Part shown: positions 20,040 to 22,585 of the stretch, piece by piece
How positions within the stretch are numbered: position 1 is the first letter of the stretch
How the letters are laid out: every line of letters begins with the position of its first letter
Assembly: GCA_000695325.1 (NCBI GenBank)
Contig: AVPN01000224.1
Location: 53,046-75,630 of the forward strand
Direction: 5' to 3'
Source of the DNA: Pleurobrachia bachei
Taxonomy: Eukaryota > Ctenophora > Tentaculata > Cydippida > Pleurobrachiidae
Length of the DNA stretch: 22,585 bases
The notes under the pieces: model-generated
The model's input: only the letters and a program-made list of their open reading frames with translations
What the model was told of the DNA's origin: nothing
The model's database searches: none
Program-made: the position numbers and the translations under genes

Positions 20040-20952
20040 TATGTGTCAATTAAACGTCAGCGGACTTAGTCCCCAGTCTGCAATTGGAGTAGATCGTTTA
20101 TGCTATACAAGACGTATTAGCATACTCGCCTTGCAGGAGGTGGGTACCTCACCTGCTGTTGATACATTCACCAACATGAAGACCTTTGGAGTTTCGGCCG
20201 ACCGGGGAGTATCACTCTCCATTAATCCTGAGTTAAAGCCACAGCGGATCCATAAACTTGAATCCGCCCTAGTTGGTGCTGTCTTCGCAACCATCGAGAT
20301 CGACAACAAGCCATTGATGGTAGGATCTGTCTACCGTTCCCCAGGCAACAGTCTATCTCCACTTCTCGATGTTATCAGAAATGCGTGGGCGCTCTGTAAA
20401 TCCACTGGCATACGTTCTTTACTTGTTCTTGGAGATCTAAATGCACGCTGCATTCCCCTAGGTGACAGGCAAACAAATAAGGAGGGAAAACAGCTGTTGG
20501 AATTTTGTGACACCGAAAAGTGTGCAGCCCTTTCGCCAGGTAGAAACACATTTCTTTGTAACAACGGGGGAAGTGTGATTGACATAGGACTTATGTTCGG
20601 GAATGCTGGCATCCAGCAGCACCCTTGGGTGGACGAAGAGGCGGCCTACACCCTTTTTACAGGATTCCCAACGCGTGGTCACGCCCCAGTTTTTACAGAA
20701 ATAAATTTGCAGAACTCAAGAGCCTCTAAAAGAGAGGTACCTGATCTTGGCAGAACTGACTGGAAGCTCTGGTCCCTTGAAGTTGATAGTGTGCTTTGTG
20801 AACATCCCCCATCTGTCACTGAATCTCCTGAAAGTATGCTTCGCAACTTTTTAGGCTGTCTAAAATCTTCCAACGAGAGCCACATCCCAACGAAGACTAT
20901 TTGCAGACATTCCCGGCCGTTTGGACTCCTGAATTGTCCGAGTTGTCTGTAA
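20032..20952 (+). CDS. LINE ORF2, AP endonuclease part
   Basis: A 306-residue frame with AP-endonuclease motifs in order: QLNVSGL, LALQEVG (catalytic Glu), VYRSPG, GDLNAR (Asp, Asn), SVIDIGL and GHAPV (His). It cuts the target site for reverse transcription. The usual SDH of the last motif is RGH here. The frame is lost after IPTKTICRHS, and the polymerase continues in the next frame, so a frameshift near 20905-20925 separates the two. Confidence 0.85.
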   Translation: MVSMCQLNVSGLSPQSAIGVDRLCYTRRISILALQEVGTSPAVDTFTNMKTFGVSADRGVSLSINPELKPQRIHKLESALVGAVFATIEIDNKPLMVGSVYRSPGNSLSPLLDVIRNAWALCKSTGIRSLLVLGDLNARCIPLGDRQTNKEGKQLLEFCDTEKCAALSPGRNTFLCNNGGSVIDIGLMFGNAGIQQHPWVDEEAAYTLFTGFPTRGHAPVFTEINLQNSRASKREVPDLGRTDWKLWSLEVDSVLCEHPPSVTESPESMLRNFLGCLKSSNESHIPTKTICRHSRPFGLLNCPSCL

Positions 20953-22283
20953 AACTCAGAGATGCTCAGAAAAGGCTTCGCTACAGAAGAACTAATATCA
21001 ATAAAGAATCAGTGGAGCATGCCAAAAATATTTTCAAGGAGGCGCTGATTAAGAAGAAAAACGAGTGGATTCACCAGCGACTAGACGGTCTCAATGTCCA
21101 AGAATGCAGTGAATTCTGGAAGCAATACCGCAGAATGTTCCTTGCCAAAGAGGAGAACACTATTGGATGTTTAGAAAACCATAACGGAGAGCTTCTTCAC
21201 CTTGACTCTGAAAAAGATCTCATCCTATTTGATACCTATTTTACTGGTAAACACCTACAGGGTGAGGATTTTGACGATGCTCACCTAGATGGAATAACTG
21301 AGGATTACACACGTTTGAAGAACGAGATAGAGGATGTCGATCATCACGACCCGGAGGATCAACTCAATCGCCCAGTGACCACTGACGAAGTATCAGCAGC
21401 CATCAGCTCTATGAAAGCGAGTGGTAAAGCTTCTGACGGAGATGGCATCCACCCAACCATGCTGAAACACCTTCGCCACAGAACTGTGCAGTACTTAGCC
21501 GATATGTTTTCGAGATGCCTAAAGCTCGGTCGATGGCTGTGGAACTCTTCCTACGTTACGTTTATCCAGAAACCTGGAAAGTCGTCCTATATAAAACCAG
21601 GTTCCTTCCGACCCATCACAATATCTTCGTACATCGGAAAGATACTTGAAAGGGTTATGGACAAAAGAATTAAAGATCTTTGCGCCATGGAATCAATACC
21701 AGATGAGGAACAAGAGGGCTTCCTACCGGTACGAAATACCACTCGTTATCTCTTCAAGCTGCTATCGACCGTTCATGAAACACGCAGAAGAAAGTTGACA
21801 GCCTTTCTGTTGTGTATAGACTTCCAAAAAGCTTTTGACTCGGTGCCCCATGAATGTTTGATTGTGAAGCTCCATAAACTTGGAATCAATGGAATGCTGT
21901 TGAACCTTATCGACAACATGCTTTCACAAAGAAGTGTACGTTTGAAGATCAATGGAGTTCTTGGCCCACTCCGTAGGTGTGGAAGAGTAGGCCTTCCCCA
22001 GGGGGCAGTCCTCTCTCCTATCCTATTCATACTATACATCTCTGACTTACTCTGCACCAAAAATCTGCCCGAGGAGGTGAGATGTAGGACCAAAGCGTTT
22101 AAGTTCGCCGACGACGGATCTGTTTTGGTTTTCGGAGACCAGGCTCAATGTGAAAGAGCTATGGCAAAGGTTTTGGACTACATCCACAACTGGTGTCGGA
22201 AATGGAGACTAGAAATAAAACAGAGATTGTCATCATCAGACCAAGGGGTTCATCAGATGATAATGCATCACCTCAGCAGCTGA
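20901..22283 (+). CDS. LINE ORF2, reverse transcriptase part
   Basis: A 460-residue frame; the real protein would continue from the endonuclease frame. Polymerase motifs: GDGIHPTMLKH, FRPITISSYIGKILERV, motif A FLLCIDFQKAFDSV (Asp307), motif B GLPQGAVLSPILFILYISDL (364-383), motif C FADD (402-405), then WCRKWRLEIK. The frame breaks there, and its continuation (NKTEIVIIRPRG) is found in the frame at 22193-22492. Confidence 0.9.
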   Translation: MQTFPAVWTPELSELSVKLRDAQKRLRYRRTNINKESVEHAKNIFKEALIKKKNEWIHQRLDGLNVQECSEFWKQYRRMFLAKEENTIGCLENHNGELLHLDSEKDLILFDTYFTGKHLQGEDFDDAHLDGITEDYTRLKNEIEDVDHHDPEDQLNRPVTTDEVSAAISSMKASGKASDGDGIHPTMLKHLRHRTVQYLADMFSRCLKLGRWLWNSSYVTFIQKPGKSSYIKPGSFRPITISSYIGKILERVMDKRIKDLCAMESIPDEEQEGFLPVRNTTRYLFKLLSTVHETRRRKLTAFLLCIDFQKAFDSVPHECLIVKLHKLGINGMLLNLIDNMLSQRSVRLKINGVLGPLRRCGRVGLPQGAVLSPILFILYISDLLCTKNLPEEVRCRTKAFKFADDGSVLVFGDQAQCERAMAKVLDYIHNWCRKWRLEIKQRLSSSDQGVHQMIMHHLSS

Positions 22284-22492
22284 AGCTTGGAAATAAAGTT
22301 GTTTCTTTTGCCAAGAATAGTAAAGTCCTAGGGGTTTACATTGATAGTAACCTAAATTTCATAACCCATGCTGCGGATGTACTAAAAAGGTGCTGGTTCA
22401 ACCCCATTGACAAAGGACGTGGAGTTTCTGGCGTGAGCTCCAAGTCGAATTTTGGAGTCAGAATAGGGAAAAAGTCGAAACAAAGAGTGTGA
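22193..22492 (+). pseudogene. LINE ORF2, shifted 3' continuation
   Basis: The part from NKTEIVIIRPRG through KVLGVYIDSNLNFITHAADVL is the usual thumb-region sequence after the polymerase core. After about 22395 the translation no longer looks like a LINE and ends at 22492, so the element is broken off or interrupted there. Confidence 0.7.
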
Positions 22493-22534
22493 GAAAAATA
22501 AGGAAAAGTGGGCAAGAAAGAGGGGGTTTATTAT

Positions 22535-22585
22535 CATGGCCCTTGTCAGCGCCTTGCCTTGTAAACATAACATGGCCCTTGTCAG
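22535..22585. repeat. Direct repeat at the right edge
   Basis: CATGGCCCTTGTCAG occurs at 22535-22549 and again at 22571-22585, where the window ends, with a period of 36 bp. It may be the start of a tandem array. The stretch 22396-22534 holds nothing I can identify. Confidence 0.65.

Larger units (their letters stand above)
18128..22395 (+). mobile_element. LINE copy 2, Jockey/I-like non-LTR retrotransposon (near full length, frameshifted)
   Basis: Carries, in order: a 5' UTR, two small frames, ORF1 with PHD-like finger and three zinc knuckles, AP-type endonuclease, and reverse transcriptase. Similarity ends soon after KVLGVYIDSNLNFITHA; no RNase H domain, 3' UTR or poly(A) tail is visible. 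ORF2 is split by two apparent frameshifts, near 20905-20925 and near 22205-22225, so this copy is probably not autonomous unless those are sequence errors. Clade placement rests on the ORF1 knuckles (CX2CX4HX4C plus two more) and on GLPQGAVLSP and FADD in the polymerase. Confidence 0.85.

Overview
The window looks like a gene-dense metazoan chromosome segment, most plausibly from a sponge or another early-branching marine invertebrate. The reasons are short GT-AG introns, an EGF/CUB secreted protein, clear orthologues of animal ARFGAP1 and DHRS12, a nested gene, and abundant (CT)n/(GA)n tracts. The taxon is an inference; no rRNA or mitochondrial marker is present. All gene models below were built by reading splice signals, codon phase and family similarity by eye.

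Layout. (1) 200-4118, + strand: the 3' part of an EGF-EGF-EGF-CUB-CUB-like extracellular protein in eight exons. (2) 4119-5696: intergenic space between convergent genes, with a large GA/CT palindromic tract. (3) 5697-8497, - strand: ARFGAP1, the Golgi Arf1 GTPase-activating protein, in eight exons, with two CRE palindromes upstream. (4) 9152-10189, - strand: DHRS12, an intronless short-chain dehydrogenase. (5) 9771-12032: a nearly perfect 1131-bp tandem duplication. It copied the first ~138 codons and 5' flank of DHRS12 together with the last exon of the next gene. (6) 11568-16041, - strand: a dienelactone-hydrolase-family gene in four exons. Its 3.5-kb last intron contains, on the opposite strand, (7) 12144-15005: a five-exon gene for a 748-residue single-pass membrane protein. 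Its cytoplasmic end resembles the microtubule-binding stalk head of dynein heavy chain. (8) 16559-22395: two copies of a Jockey/I-like LINE in the same orientation, separated by a ~90-bp satellite. The first copy is truncated at its 3' end. The second carries ORF1 (PHD-like finger and zinc knuckles), an AP endonuclease and a reverse transcriptase, with frameshifts.

The most interesting points are the membrane-anchored dynein-stalk-like protein, an architecture I do not recognise as described, and three separate places where an exon-intron boundary is itself the repeat unit of a minisatellite (acceptors at 97-204, donors at 2367-2465, donors at 8222-8422). At the first, and for several units of the third, the repeat keeps the reading frame, so splice-site choice could create in-frame protein length variants. 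The recent duplication also gives the hydrolase two candidate terminal exons and DHRS12 two promoters.
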